Assembly: GCA_031413495.1 (NCBI GenBank)
Contig: JANOFE010000225.1
Location: 1-35,282 of the forward strand
Source: JACMNW01 sp031413495
GTDB taxonomy: Bacteria; Pseudomonadota; Alphaproteobacteria; Rhodobacterales; Rhodobacteraceae
DNA: 35,282 nt
Direction: 5' to 3'
Below are positions 24,315 to 32,747 of this stretch, piece by piece. The position numbers were made by a program, and so were the translations under genes. The notes below the pieces were generated by a model that made no database searches, was not told where the DNA came from, and saw only the letters and a list, made by a program, of their open reading frames with translations. Within the stretch, counting starts at the first letter, position 1; each line of letters opens with the position of its first letter.

Positions 24315-25331
24315 ATGATTGCACATGGAATGATCAGGGTGACACGGCGTGGCCTGTTGCTTGGCGGGGCGGCGCTGATGCTTGGCAGCGGTTTCATGCC
24401 AACGCGGGCACTGGCCGCCGATCCGATTAAGGTGGCGGGCATCTACACCGTGCCGGTCGAACAGCAATGGGTCAGCCGTATCCACAAAGCGGCCGAGGCG
24501 GCAAAGGCCGCAGGCGTGGTGGATTACACCTATACCGAAAACGTCGCCAACACCGATTACGCCCGCGTCATGCGCGAATATGCCGAAAGCGGCGTGCAAT
24601 TGATTGTGGGCGAAATTTTCGGCGCTGAAGACGAAGCACGCGAGGTTTGCGCCGAATATCCCAACGTGGCATTCCTGATGGGGTCCAGTTTCCTTCACGA
24701 TGACGCACTGCCCAACCTCGCGGTGTTTGACAACTATATTCAGGATGCGGCCTACCTCAGCGGCATCATCGCGGGTGCGATGACCAAGGGCAACATCGGC
24801 ATGGTCGGCGGCTTTCCTATCCCCGAAGTGAACCGCCTTATGAATGCCTTTATGGCCGGTGCGCGCGAAATAAACCCAGAGATCAAGTTCCAAGTCAGCT
24901 TCATCGGATCATGGTTTGACCCGCCAAAAGCCAAGGAAACCGCCGTTGCCATGATCGAAGGCGGCGCAGACCTGCTGTACGCAGAACGTTTTGGCGTGTC
25001 AGATGCGGCCAAGGAAAAGGGCGTGCTGGCCATCGGCAACGTGATCGACACGCAGGCCGATTACCCCGATACTGTCGTTGTGTCGGCCCTGTGGAATTTT
25101 GAGCCGACGTTTAACAAAGCGGTCGAGGCGGTGCTGGCCGGGGCCTTCAAGGCCGATAATTACGGTGTCTATTCCACGCTGATCGAAGGCGGCTGCGAAC
25201 TGTCCCCGCTTGGTACGTTTGAAGGCAAAGTACCGCAACCAGCGCTTGATCTTGTGGCAAGCCGCGAGGCGGAAATTCGCGGCGGCACCTTTACCGTTGT
25301 GGTTGATGATACGGAACCCAAATCGTCGTGA
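24315..25331 (+). CDS. BMP-family (PnrA-like) solute-binding protein
   Basis: This 338-aa binding protein of the basic membrane protein/PnrA family is used by ABC importers for nucleosides and nucleobases. It begins with a twin-arginine-like leader (VTRRGLLLGGAALMLG) ending near ALA-ADP, so export may be by Tat. Family features include KVAGIYTVPVEQQWV, VANTDYARVMREYAESGVQLIVGE and GNIGMVGGFPIPEVNRLMNAFMAG. ATG 24315 follows GGGGGGATAAAACG; a TTG at 24285 is rejected. No lipobox cysteine is seen. It is the first gene of a five-gene operon ending in a cytosine-deaminase-type enzyme. Confidence 0.85.
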   Translation: MIAHGMIRVTRRGLLLGGAALMLGSGFMPTRALAADPIKVAGIYTVPVEQQWVSRIHKAAEAAKAAGVVDYTYTENVANTDYARVMREYAESGVQLIVGEIFGAEDEAREVCAEYPNVAFLMGSSFLHDDALPNLAVFDNYIQDAAYLSGIIAGAMTKGNIGMVGGFPIPEVNRLMNAFMAGAREINPEIKFQVSFIGSWFDPPKAKETAVAMIEGGADLLYAERFGVSDAAKEKGVLAIGNVIDTQADYPDTVVVSALWNFEPTFNKAVEAVLAGAFKADNYGVYSTLIEGGCELSPLGTFEGKVPQPALDLVASREAEIRGGTFTVVVDDTEPKSS

Positions 25332-26878
25332 CGCAGACCGAAGCAAAGGCGCAGGATGTTGTCCTGCGCCTTGACCAGATCACCAAACGCTTCGGCGCGC
25401 TGGTGGCCAATGACGCCATCAGCCTGACCCTGAACAGGGGTGAGGTGGTGGCGCTTTTGGGCGAAAATGGCGCGGGCAAAACCACCCTGATGAACATCCT
25501 TTTCGGTCATTACACGGCCGATGATGGTCGCGTCGAAGTGATGGGCAAACCCTTGCCCCCCGGCAATCCGCGCGCCGCGCTGCGTGCAGGCGTCGGTATG
25601 GTGCATCAACATTTCACGCTGGCTGACAACCTTTCAGTGCTTGATAATATCTGTCTTGGCACGGCCAGCCTTTGGCAAATGCGGCAGGGCAGGGCCGCCG
25701 CACGGGCGCGTGTTGAGGGGCTTAGCCGTGATTTTGGCTTGGCAGTAAACCCGGACGCAATCATAGCCCACCTGTCGGTGGGTGAACGCCAGCGGGTAGA
25801 GATTTTGAAGGCGCTGTACCGTGATGCCAAGATTCTGATCCTCGATGAACCCACCGCCGTGCTAACCCCGCAAGAGGCTGACGCGCTGTTTGAAACCCTG
25901 CGCCGTGCGACTGCCCTTGGCCTGTCGGTGCTGTTTATCAGCCATAAACTGCACGAGGTGATGGCCATTGCCAGCCGTTGTGTGGTGCTGCGCCATGGCC
26001 GCGTGGTGGCCGAGGTCGACACGCAGGCAACCGACCCTGCGCAGCTTGCAGCACTTATGGTTGGGGCGGACATAGCACAGCCGCAGGTTGCTCCCGGTCT
26101 GACCGGGCCGGTGCGGTTGCGCTTGCAAGGCGTCAGCACCAAATCCATCGGCGCGGCACCCGGTCTGGTATCGGTTAACCTTGATCTGTGCTCAGGCCAG
26201 ATTGTCGGTCTGGCCGGGGTGTCTGGCAACGGTCAGGCGGCGCTGGCTGATCTGATCTGTGGTCTGACAAAACCGAACATAGGGCGATTGGCGGTAGAAG
26301 GCGTGCTGGATGCAGGCTGGACCCCCCGCCGCGCCATCGAGGCCGGTATCGCGCGCATCCCCGAAGACCGCCACAAGACTGGCACGATACCCGATTTTAC
26401 CCTGACCGAAAACGCAGTGATGGAACGCTACGCGACCCCCGAATTTAGCCGCAAAGGCTGGATGAACTGGCGCGCCGCCACTGCCTTTGCAACCGCAATC
26501 ATCACATTCTATGACGTGCGCTGCCCAGGCCCCGACACGCGCATTCGTCTGCTGTCGGGCGGCAATATGCAAAAGCTGATTCTGGGCCGTGTTTTGCAAC
26601 CAGACCCGAAAATCATTCTGGCGAACCAACCCGTGCGCGGCCTTGATGTGGGGGCCATCGCCTATGTCCACGCGCAACTGATCAAGGCGCGCGATGCCGG
26701 GGCGGCGATTCTTCTGATCTCGGAAGATCTTGATGAAATCATGGGTCTGGCGGACGTTGTTCATGTCATCTCGGACGGGCGGTTATCGCCGGGGTTTTCG
26801 CGCGGTTCAATGACGGCCACAGCCCTTGGCCTCTGGATGGCCGGGCATGGGTTTGAGGGCGCGCGCGATGCGGCTTGA
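25328..26878 (+). CDS. Nucleoside/nucleobase-type ABC importer ATPase (two nucleotide-binding domains)
   Basis: This 516-aa protein has two ATPase domains in one chain. The first has Walker A GENGAGKTT, signature LSVGERQRVEILKAL and Walker B LILDEPTAVLTP. The second has a degenerate Walker A (GVSGNGQAALA), signature LSGGNMQKLILGRVL and an altered Walker B (ILANQPVRGLD). This asymmetry, including NQPVRGLD, is characteristic of ATPases partnered with BMP-type binding proteins. The start is GTG 25328, overlapping the binding-protein stop by 4 bp. It energises the two permeases that follow. Confidence 0.85.
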   Translation: MTQTEAKAQDVVLRLDQITKRFGALVANDAISLTLNRGEVVALLGENGAGKTTLMNILFGHYTADDGRVEVMGKPLPPGNPRAALRAGVGMVHQHFTLADNLSVLDNICLGTASLWQMRQGRAAARARVEGLSRDFGLAVNPDAIIAHLSVGERQRVEILKALYRDAKILILDEPTAVLTPQEADALFETLRRATALGLSVLFISHKLHEVMAIASRCVVLRHGRVVAEVDTQATDPAQLAALMVGADIAQPQVAPGLTGPVRLRLQGVSTKSIGAAPGLVSVNLDLCSGQIVGLAGVSGNGQAALADLICGLTKPNIGRLAVEGVLDAGWTPRRAIEAGIARIPEDRHKTGTIPDFTLTENAVMERYATPEFSRKGWMNWRAATAFATAIITFYDVRCPGPDTRIRLLSGGNMQKLILGRVLQPDPKIILANQPVRGLDVGAIAYVHAQLIKARDAGAAILLISEDLDEIMGLADVVHVISDGRLSPGFSRGSMTATALGLWMAGHGFEGARDAA

Positions 26879-27908
26879 ACCCATTGCCAACCCTAGCCTC
26901 GCCCGCCAGATCGGTCTGCCCGCATTGGCCTTGGCTGCAACCTTGGCCACCGCATCGCTGTTGGTGCTGCTGGCAGGCGCGAACCCGTTTGCCACGTTGG
27001 GCTTGATCCTGAAAGGCGCTGTTGGGTCAAAATTTGCGGTGCTGGAAACCCTGAACCGCGCCACCCCGCTGATCTTTACCGGCCTGTCCATCGCCGTCGC
27101 CTTTCGGGCAAAACTGTGGAACATCGGGGCCGAGGCGCAGTTGTATGCGGGCGCAATTGTGACGGTTCTTTTGGGCACGGGCGCTGTTCCCACACCGTTT
27201 GCCCTGCCTGCAATGGCCGCAGCCGCCGTGCTGGCAGGCGCACTGCTGTTGCTGGGCCCCGTATTGCTGAAAGTGCGTCTTGGCGTGGATGAAGTCGTCA
27301 CCACTCTGATGATCAATTTCATCATGTTCCTGTTCGTGTCTTACCTCCTGGAAGGCCCGATGAAAGACCCCGCAGGCATGGGCTGGCCGAAATCCGTAGC
27401 CTTGATGAAAGAGGCGCGCTTGCCCCGCATCATCGACGGTCTGCGCCTCCATTGGGGCTTTGCGCTTGCCCTGATCGCCGCTATCGGCGTCTGGGTGATC
27501 CAGACCCGCACTACCCTGGGGTTTGAGATGCGGGCGGTGGGCCAAAATCCCGCCGCCGCCCGTTTCGCCGGAATGCCGGTGAACATGGTGCTGGTGAAGA
27601 CCGCGCTGCTATCGGGTGGACTGGCCGCCTTGGCCGGGTTTTCCGAAGTGGCGGGGCTAAAGGGTCATCTCAGCCTCGATCTGTCGCCCGGTTTTGGCTA
27701 TACCGGCATCATCGTGGCCATGCTGGCGTTGTTGCACCCTTTGGGGGTGGTGCTGTCCGCGCTGTTTGTGGCGGGGATATTCGTCGGTTCAGATTCGATG
27801 AGCCGCGCAGCCGACGTGCCGACTTATATCGCCGATATGCTGCTGGCGGTGGCCTTGCTGTTCATGGTGCTGGCGATCCTTCTGACCCGGGTGCGGGTGG
27901 TGAAATGA
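26868..27908 (+). CDS. BMP-type ABC importer permease 1
   Basis: This 346-aa permease of the BPD_transp_2 (branched-chain/ribose/nucleoside) group has about eight to ten hydrophobic segments and the sequences FTGLSIAVAFRAKLWNIGAEAQLYAGA and GQNPAAARFAGM, typical of nucleoside importer permeases. The start is ATG 26868, overlapping the ATPase gene by 11 bp; the open frame back to 26826 lies wholly within that gene. It pairs with the permease at 27958-28902. Confidence 0.85.
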   Translation: MRLEPIANPSLARQIGLPALALAATLATASLLVLLAGANPFATLGLILKGAVGSKFAVLETLNRATPLIFTGLSIAVAFRAKLWNIGAEAQLYAGAIVTVLLGTGAVPTPFALPAMAAAAVLAGALLLLGPVLLKVRLGVDEVVTTLMINFIMFLFVSYLLEGPMKDPAGMGWPKSVALMKEARLPRIIDGLRLHWGFALALIAAIGVWVIQTRTTLGFEMRAVGQNPAAARFAGMPVNMVLVKTALLSGGLAALAGFSEVAGLKGHLSLDLSPGFGYTGIIVAMLALLHPLGVVLSALFVAGIFVGSDSMSRAADVPTYIADMLLAVALLFMVLAILLTRVRVVK

Positions 27909-27912
27909 CGCA

Positions 27913-27947
27913 GCCTCCGGCGGGGATATTTAGAAACAGAAAAAGCG
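27913..27947 (+). repeat. Roseobacter-type intercistronic motif GCCTCCGGCGGGGATATTT
   Basis: GCCTCCGGCGGGGATATTT followed by an A-rich tail (AGAAACAGAAAAAGCG) fills the gap between the two permease genes. I recognise this word as a recurrent motif at gene ends in Rhodobacterales genomes. Its function is not known to me. Confidence 0.5.
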
Positions 27948-27957
27948 ATGCTGCGCG

Positions 27958-28902
27958 ATGGACCTGATCACTATCCTGCTCAGCGCCAGTTTCTGGGCCG
28001 CCGCCGTGCGCATCGCGTCGCCGCTGATCTTTGCCACCATGGGTGAATTGATCTGCGAACGCGCCGGTGTTCTGAATTTGGGGATTGAAGGGATCATGGT
28101 GATCGGGGCCTTCACCGGCTGGATGGCGGTGTATCAGGGCATGCCGCTTTGGGGTGGGGTCGGCGTGGCGATGGCGGCGGGGATGCTGTTTGGCCTGCTG
28201 CACGCCACGCTGACGGTGCCATTCGGGCTAAGCCAGCATGTCGTGGGGCTTGGCGTCACCTTGCTTGCCACCTCGACCAGTTCCTTTGCTTACCGCCTGA
28301 TCCTGCCAGAAGTCACCAGCCCGCCGAAGATCGACCCCTTCCTGCCGCTGGAAATCCCCATTCTGTCGAAAATCCCGATCTTAGGCGAGGCGCTGTTTTC
28401 CCAAACTCCGCTGACCTATGCCGCCTTTGGCACGGCCGCCCTGACCGCTTGGGTGCTGTTTCGCACGCCCTTGGGTCTGGCTCTGCGCGCGGCAGGCGAA
28501 AACCCGGCTGCGGTAGAGGCGCAGGGCCTGTCTGTCACCGGCCTGCGGATGGGGGCCGTGATCGTGGGATCAGGTCTTATGGCGGTGGGCGGCAGTTTCC
28601 TGACATTATCGGCCTTTTCCAGCTTCTTTTTTGAGATGGTCAACGGGCGCGGCTGGATTTGCATCGCCTTGGTGGTGTTCGGCGCGTGGCGACCCGGCAA
28701 GGCGGTGCTGGGGGCACTGCTGTTTGCCGCCTTTGATGCGCTGCAAGTGCGCTTGCAACAAACCCCGCTTGGCGCGAACCTGCCCTATCAGGTGTTTCTG
28801 ATGGCACCCTATGTGCTGTCCATTCTGGCGCTGATCCTGATGTCGCGCAGCGCCCAGGTGCCCGCCGCCCTGATGGTGCCATACAACAAGGGGGAACGCT
28901 GA
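27958..28902 (+). CDS. BMP-type ABC importer permease 2
   Basis: This 314-aa permease of the BPD_transp_2 group begins with a hydrophobic helix and has the family segments PLIFATMGELICERAGVLNLG, IEGIMVIGAFTGW and RAAGENPAAVEAQGLSV. It lacks an obvious Shine-Dalgarno at ATG 27958 and follows a 49-bp gap carrying the GCCTCCGGCGGGGATATTT motif. Its stop overlaps the deaminase ATG by one base (TGATG), with GGGGAAC serving as the ribosome-binding site of that gene. Confidence 0.85.
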   Translation: MDLITILLSASFWAAAVRIASPLIFATMGELICERAGVLNLGIEGIMVIGAFTGWMAVYQGMPLWGGVGVAMAAGMLFGLLHATLTVPFGLSQHVVGLGVTLLATSTSSFAYRLILPEVTSPPKIDPFLPLEIPILSKIPILGEALFSQTPLTYAAFGTAALTAWVLFRTPLGLALRAAGENPAAVEAQGLSVTGLRMGAVIVGSGLMAVGGSFLTLSAFSSFFFEMVNGRGWICIALVVFGAWRPGKAVLGALLFAAFDALQVRLQQTPLGANLPYQVFLMAPYVLSILALILMSRSAQVPAALMVPYNKGER

Positions 28903-30173
28903 TGTTTGATCTGATCGTAAAAGGCGGCACGTTGCCCGATGGCACGGTGGCCGATATCGGCATCACCGGTGCCCTGATCACCGCCGTGGGGCATGTGCAG
29001 GCCGAGGCCGGGCGCATCATCGACGCCCGTGGCGATCTTGTTTCACCGCCCTTTGTTGACCCCCATTTTCACATGGACGCGACCCTTAGCTACGGCAAAC
29101 CCCGCGTAAACGCTTCTGGCACCCTGCTGGAAGGTATCGCCTTGTGGGGCGAATTGCGCGATATCGCAACCGTCGATGATATGGTCAGCCGTGCTGTCAC
29201 TTATTGCGATTGGGCGGCCTCGATGGGCTTGCTCGCCATCCGAACCCATGTTGACACCACGCCAGACCACCTGCGCGGGGTGACGGCTATGCTAGAGGTC
29301 AAACGCCTCGTCGCCCCCTATATCGACCTGCAACTGGTGGCCTTCCCGCAAGACGGGCTGTACCGATCCGCCACTGGCCGCGCCAACCTGATCCGGGCGC
29401 TGGATATGGGGGTCGATGTGGTCGGCGGTATCCCGCATTTCGAACGCACGATGGAGGACGGCACGGCGTCCGTCAAAGACATGGCGCGACTGGCGGCAGA
29501 TCGCGGCCTGATGCTGGATCTGCACTGTGATGAGACGGATGATCCCCTGAGCCGCCATGTCGAAACGCTGGCCGCCGAGGTTACGCGCCACGGCCTTGGC
29601 GCAGGCGCCGCTGGCAGCCACCTGACTTCGATGCATTCGATGGACAATTACTATGTCTCAAAATTGCTGCCCCTCATCGCGGAATCAGGCATGACCGCCA
29701 TCCCAAACCCGCTGATCAACATCACCCTGCAAGGACGGCACGACACCTATCCCAAACGCCGGGGCCTGACACGGGTGAAGGAAATGCAGGCCCTCGGCAT
29801 CACTGTCGGCTGGGGCCAGGATTGCGTGCTGGACCCGTGGTATTCGCTTGGCACCGGCGACATGCTGGATGTGGCCTTCATGGGGCTTCATGTGGCGCAG
29901 ATGACCCACCCTGCCGAGATGGCGCGCTGCTTTGATATGGTCACCACCCAGAATGCCAAGATCATGGGTCTTGCAGGCTACGGCCTAAAGGTCGGCGATC
30001 AGGCGTCGCTTGTTGTGCTGGATGCCGGTAACCCGGTCGAGGCGCTGCGCCTGCGCCCGGATCGACTGGCTGTTATTTCCAAAGGCAAAGTCATCGTTGA
30101 GCGCAGCCGCAATGATGCCCGCCTGACCATTCCCGGCAGGCCCGGCTCTGTGCACCGTCGCCACCAACCCTAA
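28902..30173 (+). CDS. Cytosine-deaminase-family amidohydrolase, candidate 5-methylcytosine deaminase
   Basis: This 423-aa metal-dependent deaminase aligns with E. coli CodA at a constant offset of -6: metal and catalytic residues His55, His57, Gln150, His208, Glu211, His240 and Asp307 correspond to CodA His61, His63, Gln156, His214, Glu217, His246 and Asp313. The neighbouring CodA Asp314, which excludes substrates with a 5-methyl group, is Cys308 here (GQDCVLDPWY against GHDDVFDPWY). Loss of that aspartate is the published marker for bacterial 5-methylcytosine deaminases, so thymine plus ammonia from 5-methylcytosine is a reasonable prediction; cytosine or a related base remains possible. 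It is cytoplasmic, with no signal peptide, and is the last gene of a nucleobase-type importer operon. Confidence 0.8.
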   Translation: MFDLIVKGGTLPDGTVADIGITGALITAVGHVQAEAGRIIDARGDLVSPPFVDPHFHMDATLSYGKPRVNASGTLLEGIALWGELRDIATVDDMVSRAVTYCDWAASMGLLAIRTHVDTTPDHLRGVTAMLEVKRLVAPYIDLQLVAFPQDGLYRSATGRANLIRALDMGVDVVGGIPHFERTMEDGTASVKDMARLAADRGLMLDLHCDETDDPLSRHVETLAAEVTRHGLGAGAAGSHLTSMHSMDNYYVSKLLPLIAESGMTAIPNPLINITLQGRHDTYPKRRGLTRVKEMQALGITVGWGQDCVLDPWYSLGTGDMLDVAFMGLHVAQMTHPAEMARCFDMVTTQNAKIMGLAGYGLKVGDQASLVVLDAGNPVEALRLRPDRLAVISKGKVIVERSRNDARLTIPGRPGSVHRRHQP

Positions 30174-31567
30174 CCATCAAACCGCGTCGCCCCGCGCCGT
30201 CTTGCATCCACCGGTTCTGTCAAAATCGCCGCCTGATGCGCGCGCTGATCACAATTCGCGCGCGGGCAAATCCGGCAATTGATCCCGATCTGCGTCATCC
30301 GTGCAGCCGTGACCGTAAATGCTTCGGCATAGCCAATATCGGCCGCATGCTCGATCGTACAGCCCATCGCCACCGCCAATCGGTTGTCTTGCGCATGCCG
30401 CTCAAACGTCGGGCGATCCACCGTGCGCGAAAAAACGAAATACTGGCTCGCGTCCGGCATTTCCACAAACTGCGGCACAATGCGACCCGGCGTGCGAAAC
30501 GACGTGTGCACCTCCAGCCGCGGGCAAGCGCCGCCATATTCCGCCAAATGAAACCCGGTCGCGTTAAAGCGCTTGGATACATTGCCGCCCTTGTCGATGC
30601 GCATAAAGAAAAACGGCACCCCCTGTGCGCCTTCACGCTGCAAGGTGGTGGCGCGGTGGCAGGCCTGCTCAAAACTAACGCCAAACCGTGTGGCCAAATG
30701 ATCCAGATCGTATTTCGACGCCCGCGCTTCGGCCAGAAACGCTGTGTAAGGCATCAACACAGCGGCGGCGAAATAGTTGGCCAGTTCCACCCGCAAACGC
30801 GCCGTGGCGCGCGGCTCGGATATGCCAGAGTTGGTAATCAAAGCGTCCAACAATCCGCGTTGTTCCAGCAACCCTGCCATATGCACCAATTGAAAGACGC
30901 GGTTGGTGTGATCCAGCGCTTCTGACAAAAGGATTTCGCCCGTAGCCTCATCATATCTGCGCAACGCACCGGGCAGATCGGCCACTCTGACCAGCCGCAC
31001 CGTGATGCCAAGCGATGCGCGCAAGCGAAGTTTCAGCGCCGCATAGACTTCATCACTTCCAACGATGTCCGGCCCCCAAAACCCCTCGGCTGCCACTTCC
31101 AATGTATCAAAATGGTTGCGGTTGCGACGAAAGTAATTGTGCACTGCAGCTTCTGGTGATGTTGCAAGCACAGCGCCTGCGCCCTCTGCCAAACTTAACA
31201 GTTGATCCGTTGCCGCAAGGTAGGCCCGGTGCAGCCGCAAGAACGCCCCCGCCAAACCGGGGCTATGCACAAGCGCCGCGCGCAGGTCTTGCAAATCGGG
31301 GCGCTCGGCCCCAAAAATCGGGTCCTGCACCGACGCACGCAGATCGGCCAGCTGGGCCGCCCCGTCATCATCCGCAATATCGCGCCAATCCACGCCGTAG
31401 GCATCAAACAGGCGCAGCATCACCGCCACAGACACCGATCGTTGGTTGTTTTCCAGCAAATTGACATAGGCCGCAGAAATCCCCAGCGCCCGCGCCATGG
31501 CTCCCTGCGTCTCACCCCGCTCTAACCGCAAGCGGCGCAAATGGGGGCCGATGAATGTTTTCTGCAT
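30170..31567 (-). CDS. ScfR/RamB-type transcriptional regulator (XRE HTH, ImmA/IrrE-like, Cys-rich C-terminus)
   Basis: This protein of about 465 aa has an N-terminal XRE helix-turn-helix (residues 6-60, GETQGAMARALGISAAYVNLLENNQR). A middle region follows, then a divergent ImmA/IrrE-like segment (ARLRVELANYFAAAVLMPY) and a C-terminal domain ending in CRICPRANCDQRAH, the short-chain-fatty-acid regulator (ScfR) architecture. Relatives (RamB, CcrR, PccR) control glyoxylate-cycle, ethylmalonyl-CoA or propionyl-CoA genes and probably sense acyl-CoA esters. It is divergent from mcl-mtkAB, its likely target. ATG 31567 is preferred over GTG 31579. Its 3' end overlaps the convergent deaminase gene by 4 bp. 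Confidence 0.85.
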   Translation of the reverse strand: MQKTFIGPHLRRLRLERGETQGAMARALGISAAYVNLLENNQRSVSVAVMLRLFDAYGVDWRDIADDDGAAQLADLRASVQDPIFGAERPDLQDLRAALVHSPGLAGAFLRLHRAYLAATDQLLSLAEGAGAVLATSPEAAVHNYFRRNRNHFDTLEVAAEGFWGPDIVGSDEVYAALKLRLRASLGITVRLVRVADLPGALRRYDEATGEILLSEALDHTNRVFQLVHMAGLLEQRGLLDALITNSGISEPRATARLRVELANYFAAAVLMPYTAFLAEARASKYDLDHLATRFGVSFEQACHRATTLQREGAQGVPFFFMRIDKGGNVSKRFNATGFHLAEYGGACPRLEVHTSFRTPGRIVPQFVEMPDASQYFVFSRTVDRPTFERHAQDNRLAVAMGCTIEHAADIGYAEAFTVTAARMTQIGINCRICPRANCDQRAHQAAILTEPVDARRRGATRFDG

Positions 31568-31598
31568 ACCGCCGCACACATTTTCTATTTCGTTATGC

Positions 31599-31645
31599 TT
31601 ACAATATTACAAATATTTCATTCTGTAAATTCTCGCAGTTACAGC
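31599..31645. promoter_or_regulatory. Candidate ScfR binding region (TTACAAT-like repeats)
   Basis: TTACAAT (31599-31605) and ATTACAAAT (31606-31614) are tandem, followed by TGTAAAT (31624-31630) and GTTACAG (31639-31645). They resemble degenerate halves of the TTTGCAAA words bound by known ScfR-family regulators and lie 32-78 bp upstream of the regulator's own start. TTGACA at 31680-31685 could be the -35 box for mcl, though no good -10 follows. Confidence 0.35.
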
Positions 31646-31752
31646 ACAACCCGGTTTCATTTTGCACATCGCGTCAAGTTTGACATCACGGGTGCAGCGC
31701 CAAAATTGGCAGTGAAAGATGCGCGCGGATTGGTCTAAACTCAAAAAGCGCA

Positions 31753-31773
31753 CTGTGCCAAAATGTGGCACAG
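31753..31773. promoter_or_regulatory. Perfect inverted repeat in the mcl leader
   Basis: CTGTGCCA (31753-31760) and TGGCACAG (31766-31773) form an 8-bp stem with a 5-base loop, ending 32 bp before the mcl start. It could be an operator or an mRNA hairpin. Immediately after it the words CACAGGAAA occur twice (31770-31778 and 31791-31799), the second serving as the Shine-Dalgarno. Confidence 0.45.
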
Positions 31774-31805
31774 GAAAAGCACGGATAAAGCACAGGAAAC
31801 ACACG

Positions 31806-32747
31806 ATGAGCCACACCCTCTACCCGCTTCGCCGCCAGCGTCTGCAACGGTCTGAACTGGCCGTGCCCGCGTCGAATACCGCGATGATCGACAAGGCAGC
31901 AGACGGCCCGGCGGATTATGTGTTTCTTGATCTGGAAGATGCCGTCGCCCCACCCGAAAAAGATCAGGCCCGCCGCAACGCCGTGCAGGCGCTGAACGAT
32001 ATTGATTGGGCGGGCAAGGGCAAGACCGTATCCATCCGCATCAATGGGCTGGATACCCACTACATGTACCGCGATGTCGTTGATATCATGGAACAAGCGG
32101 GCGACAAGGTGCACACACTGCTGGTGCCAAAGGTGGGAGTACCCGCCGATTTGTATATGGTCGAGGCGATGGTCAACCAGATCGAACAGGGCAAGGGCTA
32201 CAAGACAAAAGTCATGCTGGAAGCGCTGATTGAAACCGCGCTTGGCATGGCCAATGTCGAAGCCATCGCGCAGTTTGGCGGCAGGCTGGAGGCGCTGCAT
32301 TTCGGTGTCGCTGACTATGCCGCCTCGATGCGGTCGCGCACCACAAACATCGGCGGGTTAAATCCGCATTACCCCGGCGATCAGTGGCATGCCGCTATAT
32401 CTAGAATGGTCATCGCCTGCCGCGCCTATGGGTTGCGTGCGATTGACGGCCCATTCGGTGATTTCTCCGATCCCGAAGGCTACAAAGACGGTGCCCGCCG
32501 CGCAGCCGCCTTGGGGTGTGAAGGCAAATGGGCCATCCATCCGTCCCAAGTAGCACTCGCGAACGAAATCTTCAGCCCAACCGAGGCCGAGATAACCAAA
32601 GCCCGCCGCATCATCGAAGAACTGCGCATCGCAGAATCCCAAGGCAAAGGTGCGGCATCGCTTGACGGCAAAATGATCGACGCCGCGTCGGAAAAAATGG
32701 CCAATAACGTGCTGGTCGTCGCCGAAGCCATCGCTGCCAAAAAGTAG
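31806..32747 (+). CDS. mcl: Malyl-CoA lyase
   Basis: This 313-aa protein of the HpcH/HpaI-CitE superfamily cleaves malyl-CoA to glyoxylate and acetyl-CoA. It follows the Methylobacterium malyl-CoA lyase pattern closely: RLQRSELAVPASN, FLDLEDAVAPPEKDQAR, RINGLDTHYMYRDVVDI, ALIETALGMANVEAI, FGVADYAASMRSR and RAYGLRAIDGPFGDFSD. The adjacent malate-CoA ligase genes make this function more likely than citrate lyase beta or (3S)-malyl-CoA thioesterase. ATG 31806 follows AGGAAA; the open frame to 31719 adds a basic, non-conserved extension. It probably forms an operon with mtkA and mtkB despite a 141-bp gap filled with repeats. Confidence 0.85.
   Translation: MSHTLYPLRRQRLQRSELAVPASNTAMIDKAADGPADYVFLDLEDAVAPPEKDQARRNAVQALNDIDWAGKGKTVSIRINGLDTHYMYRDVVDIMEQAGDKVHTLLVPKVGVPADLYMVEAMVNQIEQGKGYKTKVMLEALIETALGMANVEAIAQFGGRLEALHFGVADYAASMRSRTTNIGGLNPHYPGDQWHAAISRMVIACRAYGLRAIDGPFGDFSDPEGYKDGARRAAALGCEGKWAIHPSQVALANEIFSPTEAEITKARRIIEELRIAESQGKGAASLDGKMIDAASEKMANNVLVVAEAIAAKK

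Noticed and set aside
26208..26280. Damage in the second ATPase domain of the BMP importer (degenerate Walker A and B)
   Set aside because: The same asymmetry is normal in ATPases of BMP-type nucleoside importers and does not indicate a pseudogene.
31806..32747. Citrate lyase beta subunit (CitE) for the lyase gene
   Set aside because: No citrate lyase alpha or acyl-carrier genes are nearby, and the motifs and neighbours match malyl-CoA lyase.
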